Positions 44,831 to 53,656 of a stretch of 64,000 nt of DNA are shown here, one piece after another; positions within the stretch are counted from its first letter, which is position 1; each line of letters begins with the position of its first letter. The stretch comes from Candidatus Enterocloster excrementipullorum (GTDB lineage: Bacteria; Bacillota; Clostridia; Lachnospirales; Lachnospiraceae). Below the pieces are notes generated by a model. It searched no databases. It saw nothing but the letters and a program-made list of their open reading frames with translations, and had not been told where the DNA came from. Where the stretch lies: assembly GCA_019119575.1 (NCBI GenBank), contig DWWT01000026.1:1-64000 (forward strand), in the 5' to 3' direction. The position numbers were made by a program, and so were the translations under genes.

Positions 44831-46294
44831 ATGATAGGAAATTTGCTACAGAGGATCAGGGCCCGGGGAGCGAGCATGGCCGCGGCTGCGGCTCTTATCA
44901 TTATTTCTGCCGCCGTGGTGCCTCTGTTTCTCCAGACAGCGATTATGCTCCAGTCTTTTAACCAATCCCAGCTGGACGCCAGGAGCATTGAGATCCAGAA
45001 CCAGTGTATGATTCTGAGCAGCCAGATGACCCGTACCGGGTATCTCACAGCGGAGCAGAAGAATAATGCGCTGACCAGTCAGATGCAGGCGATTGCCGAC
45101 GCGTACAACGGCAGAATTGTAATTGTGGGAAATAATTTTAAAATTATCACGGACACATTCAATCTGGCGGTGGGCAGATATTATATTTCCGAGGAGGTGA
45201 TCCGCTGTTTTAACGGGGAGAGCAGCAGCACTTATAACCGGGAGATGCAGTATTTTGCCAACGCAACCCCGGTGTACGACACAGTGGACGGAAAAACCGT
45301 CCAGGGGGTAATTGTAGCCACAGCTTCCACGGAAAATCTGATTTCCCTGACAGACCGGATTGAGGGGAGCGCGAGTCTTTTTTTGGCCTGTATGATTGCT
45401 GTCATCGTAATATATGCGTTCCTGGCTTCCCACCTGATGATGCGGCCTATAAAAAAGCTGCAGATGGCCTTTGACCGGGTGGCCAGGGGGGATCTGGATG
45501 CGGATATTATGGTGGATACATACGGGGAGACGAGGCAGCTTGCTCAGGCAGTCCAAAAGTCTCTGAATAAGCTGCGGGCCGCAGATCAGTCCCGCCAGGA
45601 GTTTGTCTCCAATGTGTCCCACGAGCTGAAAACGCCGATCACCTCGATACGGGTGCTGGCGGATTCCCTGATGAGTATGGATGAGGCTCCCGTGGAGCTT
45701 TACCGGGAGTTTATGCGGGATATATCGGATGAAATTGACCGGGAGAATCAGATAATTGAGGATCTGCTGCTTCTTGTGAAGATGGATAAATCTGCGGAAA
45801 GCCAGATGACGGTGGCACAGACGAACATCAATGAGGAGCTGGAGCTTGTGCTGAAACGGCTGCGGCCCATCGCAAAGAAGGGAAATGTGGAGCTGATTTT
45901 TGAGAGCATCCGTGAAGTGACGGCGGATGTTGACCGGATGAAGCTGTCCCTGGCTGTCACGAACCTGGTGGAAAACGCCATCAAATACAATGTGGACTCC
46001 GGCTGGGTGCGGGTAATCCTGGATGCGGATCACAAGTATTTTTATATAAAGGTAGCGGATTCCGGGATTGGAATTCCGGAGGACAGTCTGGACCATATTT
46101 TTGAGCGGTTTTTCCGGGTGGATAAGGCACGGTCCCGGGAAGTGGGAGGAACAGGCCTGGGCCTGGCTATTACCCAAAATGTCATCCAGATGCACCATGG
46201 TGTGATTGATGTGGAGAGCACAGTGGGGGAGGGGACTACGTTCAGCGTGCGGATTCCCCTGAATTATGTGCCGAGACAGGAGGCGAAGTCATGA
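44831..46294 (+). CDS. Sensor histidine kinase (HAMP, HisKA, HATPase), no adjacent response regulator
   Basis: 487 residues. A first membrane helix (about 16-37) is followed by an extracellular sensor region of about 150 residues and a second helix (about 183-205). HAMP follows ([24 protein letters not shown]), then the phospho-acceptor His in [26 protein letters not shown]-binding N/G boxes are [39 protein letters not shown] and GGTGLGLAI. The architecture is WalK/PhoR-like. ATG 44831 has AGAAGGAGG 8 nt upstream; GTG 44822 is alternative. Upstream is DegV and downstream a GerMN lipoprotein overlapping by ATGA, so its response regulator is not in this operon. Confidence 0.93.
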   Translation: MIGNLLQRIRARGASMAAAAALIIISAAVVPLFLQTAIMLQSFNQSQLDARSIEIQNQCMILSSQMTRTGYLTAEQKNNALTSQMQAIADAYNGRIVIVGNNFKIITDTFNLAVGRYYISEEVIRCFNGESSSTYNREMQYFANATPVYDTVDGKTVQGVIVATASTENLISLTDRIEGSASLFLACMIAVIVIYAFLASHLMMRPIKKLQMAFDRVARGDLDADIMVDTYGETRQLAQAVQKSLNKLRAADQSRQEFVSNVSHELKTPITSIRVLADSLMSMDEAPVELYREFMRDISDEIDRENQIIEDLLLLVKMDKSAESQMTVAQTNINEELELVLKRLRPIAKKGNVELIFESIREVTADVDRMKLSLAVTNLVENAIKYNVDSGWVRVILDADHKYFYIKVADSGIGIPEDSLDHIFERFFRVDKARSREVGGTGLGLAITQNVIQMHHGVIDVESTVGEGTTFSVRIPLNYVPRQEAKS

Positions 46295-47253
46295 TGGGAA
46301 GGCAGAATTCCCGACGGATGAGGGCCCTGCGGCTTTTTGGCGCCGCTCTGCTGGGGATGATTTTTCTGGCCGCTTTCCTGGCGGGCTGTTCCCGCCGGGA
46401 GGAGGAGAGAGAACCCCTTGCAAGAGGGCAGTATTATATTTATTACCTGAATTCTTCTATGACTCGCCTGGTCTCCCGGGTCTACGAGGCCCAGGAGACA
46501 GAGGGAGGAGCCCTGGTGGAGGAGCTCATGGGACAGTTTCTCACAGTGCCCGAAGATCTGGACTGTCAGCCGGCCTTGAGTGAGCGGGTGACGTATCAGG
46601 GAAGCCGGCAGGAGGATCAGGTGCTGTATCTGTACTTTGATCTTAATTATTCCAGTATGTCGGCAGCCCAGGAGGTGCTGTGCCGGGCGGCCCTTACGTG
46701 CATGATGACGCAGATTGAAGGGGTTGATTATGTATCCATCTACTGCGGCGACCAGCCTCTGATGGACCGGCAGGGAAATCCGGTGGGAGCCATGGCGGCC
46801 AGTGATTTTATTATGAATACAAGCAATGTGAACGCGTATGAGAAGGCGGAGCTGACCCTGTATTTTGCAGACGAAACAGGAAGCTTCCTGGTGCCGGAGC
46901 GGCGGGAAGTGGTGCACAGCATCAATACATCCACGGCCCAGCTCATTGTGGAACAGCTGATCGCCGGGCCTTCCCAGGAGGGAAACTTCGCCACGCTTCC
47001 GCCGGACTGCAAGATTTTAAGCCTGTCGGTGACGGACAATGTATGCTATATCAATTTTGACGGGGCGTTTTTGAACACGACCCTGCCGGTGAGCGAGTAC
47101 ATTCCCATTTATTCGATTGTAAATTCCCTGTGTGAGACGGGAAGCGTCACGCGGGTGCAGATCATGGTGAATGGTTCCCAGGATGTGATGTTCCGGAATG
47201 TGGTGTCTTTAAATACAACCTTTGAGAGAAACCAGGAGTATATTAAACAGTAG
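46291..47253 (+). CDS. GerMN-domain lipoprotein
   Basis: 320-residue lipoprotein with lipobox Cys near residue 34 (AAFLAGCSRRE). Two GerMN-like domains follow: about residues 45-160 (YYIYYLNSSMTRLVSRVYEA, DQVLYLYFDLNYSSM) and 185-310 (AELTLYFADETGSFLVPERREV, ISNVCYINFDGAFLNT-like). GerM is needed for sporulation and germination in Bacillus, while related LpqB/GerMN lipoproteins partner sensor kinases in Actinobacteria. The ATGA overlap with the kinase gene makes the second role attractive. That partnership is inference. Confidence 0.88.
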   Translation: MMGRQNSRRMRALRLFGAALLGMIFLAAFLAGCSRREEEREPLARGQYYIYYLNSSMTRLVSRVYEAQETEGGALVEELMGQFLTVPEDLDCQPALSERVTYQGSRQEDQVLYLYFDLNYSSMSAAQEVLCRAALTCMMTQIEGVDYVSIYCGDQPLMDRQGNPVGAMAASDFIMNTSNVNAYEKAELTLYFADETGSFLVPERREVVHSINTSTAQLIVEQLIAGPSQEGNFATLPPDCKILSLSVTDNVCYINFDGAFLNTTLPVSEYIPIYSIVNSLCETGSVTRVQIMVNGSQDVMFRNVVSLNTTFERNQEYIKQ

Positions 47254-47295
47254 CAGGAAGCAGCAGAGGAAACGCTTCGGAAAGGACAACTGCAT

Positions 47296-49881
47296 ATGAA
47301 ACGGCCCTTTGTGGTATTGGCAGCGGGATTCGTACTTGGAGAGGTGTTTGCCCTGCAGTATCAGAAGTATTGGCCGGTACTCTTGTTTCTGCTTACAGCA
47401 GCGGGAGCAGGAGGTTTTGGCGTGCCGCAGGCGGAAGGATATGCCGGTTTGAGGAATATCCGGCTGCGCGGCGCGGTTCGCCAAGGCCTTCTGCTCCTCT
47501 TGCTTTTGGCGATCTTTGGAGGGCTTGGATTCGCCCGCGGATCCGCAGTTAAGGGACGCCTGGACCGGGAAGAGGCGCAGGCGGGAATTTTTGCCGAGGC
47601 GAGGCCGGTGGTCAGCGGGAAGGTGGCGAGACTGGAAGAAAAGGAGGATTCCTGGAGCTTTTATCTGGAGGACGTGCGGGCCGAAGCCGGGAACCAATCG
47701 GCCGCGTTTGAGAAGGTATGGGGCTATCTGAAGAAGGAGGCTGCGGGAGAAAGGGAAGCCGCGGGAGACAAGGAGGCTGCGGGAAGCGATGCCGGACATG
47801 CGGGCCGGGAAGGCGAGGGACTGGCCGTGGGAAAGCAGGTGCGCATCCGGGGGAGCCTGGAAGCCATCGAGGGGCCGAGAAATCCCGGAGAATTCTCATT
47901 CGCGGAATATTACCGTTCCCGCGGCGTTTCCTGCCGTATCTTTGGAGATGACATTTTGGAGATTTCCGGGGAAGCGTATCCCTATGATTTATTTCTGGCC
48001 AGGCTTCGGTCGCACTGCGCTACGGTGCTGGATCGGGTCTGCAAGGAAGAGGACGCCATGATCTTTAAGGCGATTCTTTTGGGGGATATGCGTGCTATGG
48101 AGCCGGATATAAAAGAAATGTATCAGAAGAACGGCATCTCCCATCTTCTGGCCATAAGCGGCCAGCACCTGACCATCATAGGAGGCGGCCTGTACCTGAT
48201 GCTCCGGAGGCTGGGGCTGGGATTTGGAGGCAGTGCGCTCCTGGGGGGAATGCTGGTGGTCAGCTACGGCATTCTCACAGGGAGCTCCGGTTCCGCCATG
48301 CGGGCTGTAATAATGATTCTCTGCCTGTGGGCAGGGGCCTGGGCGGGGCGAACCTATGATTCCATGTCGGCTCTGGCGCTGTCGGCCATTCTTCTGCTGT
48401 GGGAAAATCCCTATCTGCTGACCCAGAGCGGCTTTCAGCTGTCCTTCGGGGCGGTAGCGGCCATCGGCGGGCTCTCGGCCTGGCTGGGGCCGGCTCTGAA
48501 ACTGGAAAAAATGTGGCAGGTCAGCCTTCTGGTCAGTCTGTGCGTGCAGATTGCAATCACCCCTCTGGTGGTGTGGCAGTATTACGCACTGCCCATATAT
48601 GGCATTTTTCTCAATCTCCTGGTGGCCCCGGCGGTTCCCGTACTCATGTATTCCGGGCTTCTGGCTGTGGGGGTTGGAAGCTTTTCTGTCGCGGCAGGGG
48701 AGATTGCGGCGGGAAGCGGACATTATATTTTGGCCTACTACAGCCGGCTCTGTGAATGGATTGAGCAGCTGCCCGGATATAGTTTGGTGTTGGGAAGGCC
48801 GTCCATGGGGCAGATTGCCGGGTACGCGGGGACGGCAGGCGTGTGGATCGGAGGAATGGTCTGGGGAATGCGGGCGGCACAGCAGCGAGAGGAGCAGGCC
48901 GCCGCCGGAGCAGGGCGGCGGGGAATCCTGCGGCTGGCGCTCCTGTTTCTGGGATATGGGCTTGCGTTCGTGGTGCTTCTTCCCAGGCCTGTGAAAGGGC
49001 TGGAGATTTATTGTCTGGATGTGGGCCAGGGGGATGGATTTGTCCTGCGGACCGGAAACCATACGGTGCTGGTGGACGGCGGGAGCTCCAGTGATAAGAA
49101 GCTGGGGGAAAATATTCTGGAGCCCTGCCTGGAGAGCCTGGGAGTGACGCGGATTGATTATGCTATTGTGAGCCATGGGGATGCGGATCACATCAGCGGC
49201 CTTCAATTTCTCCTGGAGAATGCGGAAGAGATGCATATCCGAAACCTGGTTCTCCCCTCTGCGGGAAAGGGGCAGGAGGTGTATGAGATGCTGGAAGCCC
49301 TTGGGAAAAAGAGAGGGGCCGAGGTTTCGTATATGGGGGCCGGGGAACGCATTTTTTCCGGGGAACTGGAGTTGGTGTGCCTGTATGGGGGAGAGAAGGC
49401 TGAGCAGGGGACAGCAGCCGGTACAGGGGCCCGGGATGAGGAGGAAAGAAATGCCCATTCCCTGGTGCTCTGCGCAGATTACGGGGGATTTCACATGCTG
49501 TTTACCGGCGATATGGGAAAGGAGCAGGAGAGAGCGCTGCAGGGCTTGGCGGAGGAACAGGGAGAGCTTGGCAGATTGGCCGCAGAACATCTGGGCCATG
49601 TGCAGGTGCTGAAAACAGCCCATCACGGGTCTGACGGATCCTCGGATCCGGGATTTTTGGCGTGTATGCCGCTGCAGGCAGCGGTGATATCCTACGGCCG
49701 GGGAAATTCCTACGGCCATCCGGCGGAGCGGGTGGTTTCGGATTTGAAGGAGTTGGGGGCGTATGTGCTTGAGACTGGGGAGCTGGGAGCGATACGGATA
49801 TGGACGGATGGGGAACAGGTGGAAATGGACGGTTTTTTGGGAAGAAAGGAAGCGGAAGAGAAACGGTTTGGGGATTTTTAA
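47296..49881 (+). CDS. comEC: ComEC/Rec2 DNA-uptake channel
   Basis: 861 residues in the usual order. N-terminal helices and an OB-like DUF4131 region (to about 230) include a Gly/Ala/Glu-rich insert near 145-175. The Competence domain follows (AILLGDMRAMEPDIKEMYQKNGISHLLAISGQHL and several helices to about 560). A metallo-beta-lactamase domain closes it: LDVGQGDGFVLRTG, SHGDADHISGLQFL, LFTGDMGKE, KTAHHGSDGSS. It transports single-stranded DNA in competence. ComEA is not adjacent. A 43-nt gap with GGAAAGGAC separates it from the lipoprotein gene. Confidence 0.94.
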   Translation: MKRPFVVLAAGFVLGEVFALQYQKYWPVLLFLLTAAGAGGFGVPQAEGYAGLRNIRLRGAVRQGLLLLLLLAIFGGLGFARGSAVKGRLDREEAQAGIFAEARPVVSGKVARLEEKEDSWSFYLEDVRAEAGNQSAAFEKVWGYLKKEAAGEREAAGDKEAAGSDAGHAGREGEGLAVGKQVRIRGSLEAIEGPRNPGEFSFAEYYRSRGVSCRIFGDDILEISGEAYPYDLFLARLRSHCATVLDRVCKEEDAMIFKAILLGDMRAMEPDIKEMYQKNGISHLLAISGQHLTIIGGGLYLMLRRLGLGFGGSALLGGMLVVSYGILTGSSGSAMRAVIMILCLWAGAWAGRTYDSMSALALSAILLLWENPYLLTQSGFQLSFGAVAAIGGLSAWLGPALKLEKMWQVSLLVSLCVQIAITPLVVWQYYALPIYGIFLNLLVAPAVPVLMYSGLLAVGVGSFSVAAGEIAAGSGHYILAYYSRLCEWIEQLPGYSLVLGRPSMGQIAGYAGTAGVWIGGMVWGMRAAQQREEQAAAGAGRRGILRLALLFLGYGLAFVVLLPRPVKGLEIYCLDVGQGDGFVLRTGNHTVLVDGGSSSDKKLGENILEPCLESLGVTRIDYAIVSHGDADHISGLQFLLENAEEMHIRNLVLPSAGKGQEVYEMLEALGKKRGAEVSYMGAGERIFSGELELVCLYGGEKAEQGTAAGTGARDEEERNAHSLVLCADYGGFHMLFTGDMGKEQERALQGLAEEQGELGRLAAEHLGHVQVLKTAHHGSDGSSDPGFLACMPLQAAVISYGRGNSYGHPAERVVSDLKELGAYVLETGELGAIRIWTDGEQVEMDGFLGRKEAEEKRFGDF

Positions 49882-49946
49882 GGGGAGATGCGCATTCCGG
49901 ACGATTACAGGAGGGATACAGCGGGCAAAAGCCGCTGCCCGCGGTT

Positions 49947-50402
49947 TCATTCCTGCAGACAGCGGCTTAAGAGACCGGCACAGCCTCGGCTCACATCCTG
50001 GAATGTGGCGTCAAAATCCCCGGTGTACCAGGGATCGGCAACATCCCGGCTTTTTTCCGTAAAATCTAAGAGTTTAAAGATTTTGTGATCCGGATCTCCG
50101 CCGCAGATGGAGCGCATATTCCGTATATTCCAGGAATCCATGCCGATGAGATAGTCGAAATCTCTGTAATCTTTCCTGGTCATCTGACGGGCGCGGTGAC
50201 TGCCGCAGGGAATCCCCGCTGCGGCCAGCCTGCGGCGGGTGCCGGGATGCACGGGATTTCCGATCTCTTCCGTGGAGGTGGCCGCCGAATCCACATAGAA
50301 GAGGTGGGAGAGATGTTTTTCATCAATCAGGTTTTGGAAGTAGTATTGGGCCATGGGGCTGCGGCAGATGTTTCCATGGCAGACAAATAGTATTTTAATC
50401 AT
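49947..50402 (-). CDS. Low-molecular-weight protein-tyrosine phosphatase
   Basis: 151 residues. The phosphate loop is VCHGNICRSP (Cys-x5-Arg-Ser near the N-terminus), and the general-acid Asp lies in VADPWYTGDF near residue 115. Start ATG 50402 (MIKILFVCHG) follows AAAGGA; the frame is open 14 codons further. A diverged copy of the start region, including the ribosome site, recurs at 51684-51742 on the other side of the DUF1016 gene. It ends convergently with comEC, with an inverted repeat (about 49929-49969) across its stop. Confidence 0.93.
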   Translation of the reverse strand: MIKILFVCHGNICRSPMAQYYFQNLIDEKHLSHLFYVDSAATSTEEIGNPVHPGTRRRLAAAGIPCGSHRARQMTRKDYRDFDYLIGMDSWNIRNMRSICGGDPDHKIFKLLDFTEKSRDVADPWYTGDFDATFQDVSRGCAGLLSRCLQE

Positions 50403-50425
50403 ATCTTTTCTATCCTTTCCTCTGT
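50367..50425. repeat. Direct repeat, copy A (phosphatase start)
   Basis: 59 bp around the start of the LMW phosphatase gene match 51684-51742 at roughly 49 of 59 positions in the same orientation, with a 22-bp perfect core (50398-50419). The best-conserved part is the ribosome site and first codons. Confidence 0.75.
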
Positions 50426-50464
50426 ATATAGACTCACGAATCATTTTCCCCCCTTTATTTGTAT

Positions 50465-51532
50465 CTACATATCCTTTTTCAATTCGTCTACATACAGATC
50501 CGGATGCTGCATAGAAAATATTTCTTTCTGCCTCTCAATCTCTGCTTTCAACTGTTCTTTCGTAGGCAAATAAGTCAAATATTTTGACATGAATAATCGA
50601 TCATTATCATGAAGTACCGAATATCTGGCAATATCCTCATCTGTTTCTGAACACAGCAGAATCCCAATGGTAGGGTTATCTCCCTGCCCTCGTTTTAAAT
50701 CATCATACATACGCACATACATATCAATCTGTCCCACGTCTTGATGAGTAATTCTGCCCATCTTCAAATCGATTAGGACATAGCACTTAAGTTCGATATT
50801 GTAAAAGACGAGATCTAAATAATAGTCTGAAGTTTCCGTTACAATATGCTGTTGACGAGCCACAAATGCAAATCCTCTGCCTAATTCCATCAAAAAATCT
50901 CTAATATGTGAAAGTATTGCAGATTCCAAATCTCCTTCTAAGTAAGTATCCTCATTTTTGAAGCCAAGAAATTCAGCTATCACCGGACTTTTAATCAATT
51001 CAAATTGGTTTTTTTGATATTCTGCAGTTTTCTGTTTCATTTCTTCAATTACAGCCTCTTTTTCCGGTGCCTGAAGAAGTCTGTAATAATATTGTGTACT
51101 AATATTACGGTCTAACGTTCTTGAACTCCAGTTCTCGTCAACCGCCTCTTTCATATACCAATAGCGTGCATTTTCATCTGCAACACGAAGAAGACTCCTG
51201 ATATGCGTCCAATTAAGATTGTGAACGCATGCGTTCACAATCTGCTCATCGGGAAAGCACTGATAAAATTTGATGTAATAATGCAAGTTTCTTTTGGAAT
51301 AATTTTTACCAAACTCCTTTGTCAAATCCTCTGCCAAGGCAGAAATCAAACCTCTACCGTACTCTGCACGTTCACTGCCGCCCAGTTCCTGCTCTACAAT
51401 GCGTTTGCCTATATTCCAATAGGTAAGCAGCATTGCCTTACTGGAAGCACTATAAGCAGCCTCTTGTCCAGAGGAAATAATACTTTTAATTTCTGTAATA
51501 ACTGATTGGTATGGAGTCAAATGATTTTCCAT
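50465..51532 (-). CDS. DUF1016 (YhcG-like) PDDEXK nuclease-domain protein
   Basis: 355 residues. The N-terminal DUF1016_N domain has SSKAMLLTYWNIGKRIVEQEL, YGRGLISALAEDLTKEFGKNYSKRNLHYYIKFYQCFPDEQ and HIRSLLRV. The C-terminal YhcG nuclease domain has FGF-like LGFKNEDTYLEGDLESAILSHIRDFLMELGRGFAFVARQ and the catalytic D..LDLVFYN, CYVLIDLKMG (D-x-K) pattern. Second ATG 51532 gives the better spacing to GAGGTG. The gene is much AT-richer than all neighbours and lies between two diverged copies of the phosphatase start, signs of transfer. Relatives occur in restriction and defence loci; the role here is unknown. Confidence 0.9.
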   Translation of the reverse strand: MENHLTPYQSVITEIKSIISSGQEAAYSASSKAMLLTYWNIGKRIVEQELGGSERAEYGRGLISALAEDLTKEFGKNYSKRNLHYYIKFYQCFPDEQIVNACVHNLNWTHIRSLLRVADENARYWYMKEAVDENWSSRTLDRNISTQYYYRLLQAPEKEAVIEEMKQKTAEYQKNQFELIKSPVIAEFLGFKNEDTYLEGDLESAILSHIRDFLMELGRGFAFVARQQHIVTETSDYYLDLVFYNIELKCYVLIDLKMGRITHQDVGQIDMYVRMYDDLKRGQGDNPTIGILLCSETDEDIARYSVLHDNDRLFMSKYLTYLPTKEQLKAEIERQKEIFSMQHPDLYVDELKKDM

Positions 51533-51635
51533 CATGTCACCTCGATTTCCCATAATAATTATATATTAGCTTGCTTTTCCTGTCATATCAAGGCGCTTTC
51601 CAAAATGGTGTAGTAGTGGTGCAGTAAGCGCCGTT

Positions 51636-51719
51636 CTACTTCATGAAACCATTGATTTTACTGGCTTTTTCAGGACTTTTAGGGATACTGCCGTGGCAAA
51701 TAAATAGTATTCTTATCAT
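51636..51719 (-). pseudogene. Truncated LMW tyrosine phosphatase remnant
   Basis: A 27-codon frame opens MIRILFICHGSIPKSP behind the same AAAGGATAGAAAAGAT ribosome site as the intact phosphatase 1.3 kb away. The catalytic loop has decayed (CHGSIPKSP lacks the Arg after the fifth residue) and the frame stops after GFMK. Upstream, 51743-51873 shows an open frame continuing into it but no recognisable gene; downstream, 51554-51635 shows nothing. Confidence 0.65.
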
Positions 51720-51742
51720 ATCTTTTCTATCCTTTCTTCTTT
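51684..51742. repeat. Direct repeat, copy B
   Basis: Second copy of the 59-bp phosphatase-start repeat (see 50367-50425), offset by exactly 1317 bp. Confidence 0.75.
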
Positions 51743-51873
51743 TATGGCTGCCCATCATAACCGATCTTAAAAGTTCTGGCCGACGAGTCAAAACTTCTCT
51801 CCCTGCAATAACTTCATCTACAATACCGCTGTTCCTGTCTCAATTTCAAACATGCTGGTTCATGCGGGCCGTT

Positions 51874-52926
51874 TTACCGGATCGCTTCAACAAAGCGCAC
51901 CTTCGCCGTATCCCAATACCCTTTATACACCCGATCCTGATTTCCGTCAAAATTAAGCTGGTACATACGAAAAATAACTTGCAGATTCTTGGGCTGCCAA
52001 AGCTCTTCATAGGAGTATTGATAGCGCATTCCCAAGCGGTTCATAACCTGGCCGCTGCGGGGATTGTCCCGGTCATGGGTAGCGGTGACGTAGGGGATAC
52101 CGTCCTGCCTGGCCTGGCGGATGAGCGCGGCCGCAGCCTCAGAGGCAATTCCCTGGTGCCAGAATTCGGTGCGAAGCCCGTAGCCAAGGTCAAAGGCATC
52201 TCCCAGATCCAGATGCACATATCCCACCGGTGCGCTGTTTCGGGGAGAGGCGCTATTTTTCAAGCAAACCGCGTATTTGTAGGCAGAACGCCGCTGGTAA
52301 ACATCTGCATACTGTGTGCGCCAAAGGGCATCTGCCTCGTCGTATGTTCGGATTGGGAACCAGGGGAGAAACCGGTTGGCCTCATTGTCGCTGTAGATGG
52401 AAAACAGAGCCTCCCGGTCATCCTCTGTAAACGTTCGCAGAAGCAACCGTTCGGTTTCCAGCGTGGGCGTATCCGCGAGGTATCGCTCCATGACAAAATT
52501 TGTGAGAAGCACCCCGCGGCGTTCTACCTGCTGCTCCCGGACGATTCGCCAGCCGCGCCGCTCAAAGAATGGCCGGGCAGTGATGGAGGCATGGGTGGTG
52601 AGATGGAGAGACGGGGAGGCCTGTTCCAGAACATCGCAGATTCCGGAGGCGATCCCCCGCCCTTGGCAGTCTTTGTGGACATACAGGCGGTCCAGATAGC
52701 CGGTGTCGTCCATGTCCCCGAAGCCGATGATTCTGCCGTCCTCCACAGCAACGATTGTGCGGTGGGCAAGAAAAGAGGCATCCCAGACGGACAGGTCAAC
52801 TTGCCCGGTTGCCCAAGCATCCAGCTGCTCGGAAGAGTAATCCTTTGCATTGACTGTGTGTATTGTGTTATAAAAAAGCTCTGCTATGGATGGACAGTCA
52901 GAGCTCTCATAGGCTCGTAAAATCAT
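51874..52926 (-). CDS. Tandem GNAT acetyltransferase
   Basis: 350 residues with two GNAT domains. The first (1-150) has RAYESSDCPSIAELFYNTIHTVNAKDY and the acetyl-CoA loop VHKDCQGRGIASGICDVLEQ. The second (155-350) is RimJ/RimL-like: LETERLLLRTFTEDDREALFSIYSDNEANRFLPW, then FWHQGIASEAAAALIRQA and HDRDNPRSGQVMNRLGM. ATG 52926 follows GGGAGGAAAAG; upstream codons to 52983 lack an SD. Fusions of this kind are known; the substrates are not predictable. Confidence 0.88.
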   Translation of the reverse strand: MILRAYESSDCPSIAELFYNTIHTVNAKDYSSEQLDAWATGQVDLSVWDASFLAHRTIVAVEDGRIIGFGDMDDTGYLDRLYVHKDCQGRGIASGICDVLEQASPSLHLTTHASITARPFFERRGWRIVREQQVERRGVLLTNFVMERYLADTPTLETERLLLRTFTEDDREALFSIYSDNEANRFLPWFPIRTYDEADALWRTQYADVYQRRSAYKYAVCLKNSASPRNSAPVGYVHLDLGDAFDLGYGLRTEFWHQGIASEAAAALIRQARQDGIPYVTATHDRDNPRSGQVMNRLGMRYQYSYEELWQPKNLQVIFRMYQLNFDGNQDRVYKGYWDTAKVRFVEAIR

Positions 52927-53153
52927 CTTTTCCTCCCGGTTCAAATGATGCGGATTTTTAATAAGTATAGCAGAAGGCCGCATGGAAGAAAATGGATTTA
53001 CATAAAAAATTTTACATAAAATTTAAAAAAATCACATAGATTCATCACAGTATTTATGTTATCCTAGATTCGGAACAGGAGGATGATGAAGATAAAACGC
53101 AGCCATGAAACACTTTTTGATTTGTCTGTTTTGAAAATGAAAGGAAGTGCAGA

Positions 53154-53384
53154 ATGAGACGTGTGAGTATAAAATTCAGCCAGCCTGACCAGGTGGCAAA
53201 GTTTGTGAGAATTTTGAATCGGTACGATGTAGAGGCATCAATTAAATGCGGAAGCCGCACGGTGAACGCCAAGTCCATCATGGGTGTGCTGGCATTGGCA
53301 AGATCCAAGACAGCTCCTCTGATTCTTCAGACCGATGCGGAATGTCCGGGACTTATGGAAGAGATAGCACCCTTTGCGGCATAA
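53154..53384 (+). CDS. HPr-like protein lacking the phosphorylatable His (Crh-like)
   Basis: 76 residues. The C-terminal half has the HPr block RTVNAKSIMGVLAL, keeping the regulatory Ser (Ser41, equivalent to Ser46). A gapless alignment to Bacillus HPr puts Gln10 at the place of His15, and Asp12/Gln13 at Arg17/Pro18. It therefore cannot carry PTS phosphate in the normal way. Bacillus Crh also has Gln15 and acts only through Ser46-P with CcpA. A comparable regulatory role is inference. AAAGGAAG precedes the ATG; it is a single-gene unit with its own terminator. Confidence 0.8.
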   Translation: MRRVSIKFSQPDQVAKFVRILNRYDVEASIKCGSRTVNAKSIMGVLALARSKTAPLILQTDAECPGLMEEIAPFAA

Positions 53385-53410
53385 AGACGTACGGCCGGCA
53401 GGGAAAATGT

Positions 53411-53453
53411 ATACGGGATGTTGTGAGAGAATTCACAGCATCCCGTATTTTTC
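53411..53453 (+). terminator. Terminator of the HPr-like gene
   Basis: A 16-bp stem (53411-53426 with 53433-53448, one G-U pair) is followed by TTTTTC. Confidence 0.85.
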
Positions 53454-53464
53454 TGCGGAGCACA

Positions 53465-53489
53465 GGATTCCGGAGAATGTCCGGAATCC
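53465..53489. other. Perfect 10-bp hairpin
   Basis: GGATTCCGGA and TCCGGAATCC pair around GAATG, and GCAC/GTGC flanks extend the stem. There is no T-run on either strand. It borders the candidate RNA at 53490-53648. Confidence 0.5.
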
Positions 53490-53656
53490 CCGTGCCGCCT
53501 TAGTGTGTGCTTGAACATTCATTCCCGCCATCCGCACGCTCTCTTCGCGGTATCTTGGAGCTGAATTCAGTCAGCGCAGCCCGCTGCACCTCCTTCATTC
53601 GGCCCCAAGCTCCACAAAGTGGACCGCACATCTGGCAGAAAGCATACGTTACCGCT
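53490..53656 (-). ncRNA. Candidate structured RNA downstream of the sugar kinase
   Basis: About 160 GC-rich bases hold no credible gene but many complementary patches on the minus strand: GCAG-CGGG-CTGC, TCCAC-TTT-GTGGA, CTTGG pairing with CCAAG, and GCGGTA (at the kinase stop) pairing with TACCGC near 53547. Short frames exist but lack family signals. I have an unverified impression that similar sequence recurs in Lachnospiraceae genomes. Strand and class are uncertain. Confidence 0.3.

Noticed and set aside
47989-49950. 653-codon open frame antisense to comEC
   Set aside because: Shadow of the ComEC frame; Pro/Gln/His-rich with no domain signals.
51643-52920. 425-codon plus-strand frame over the tandem GNAT gene
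   Set aside because: The opposite strand has clear GNAT motifs and an SD; the plus frame has none.
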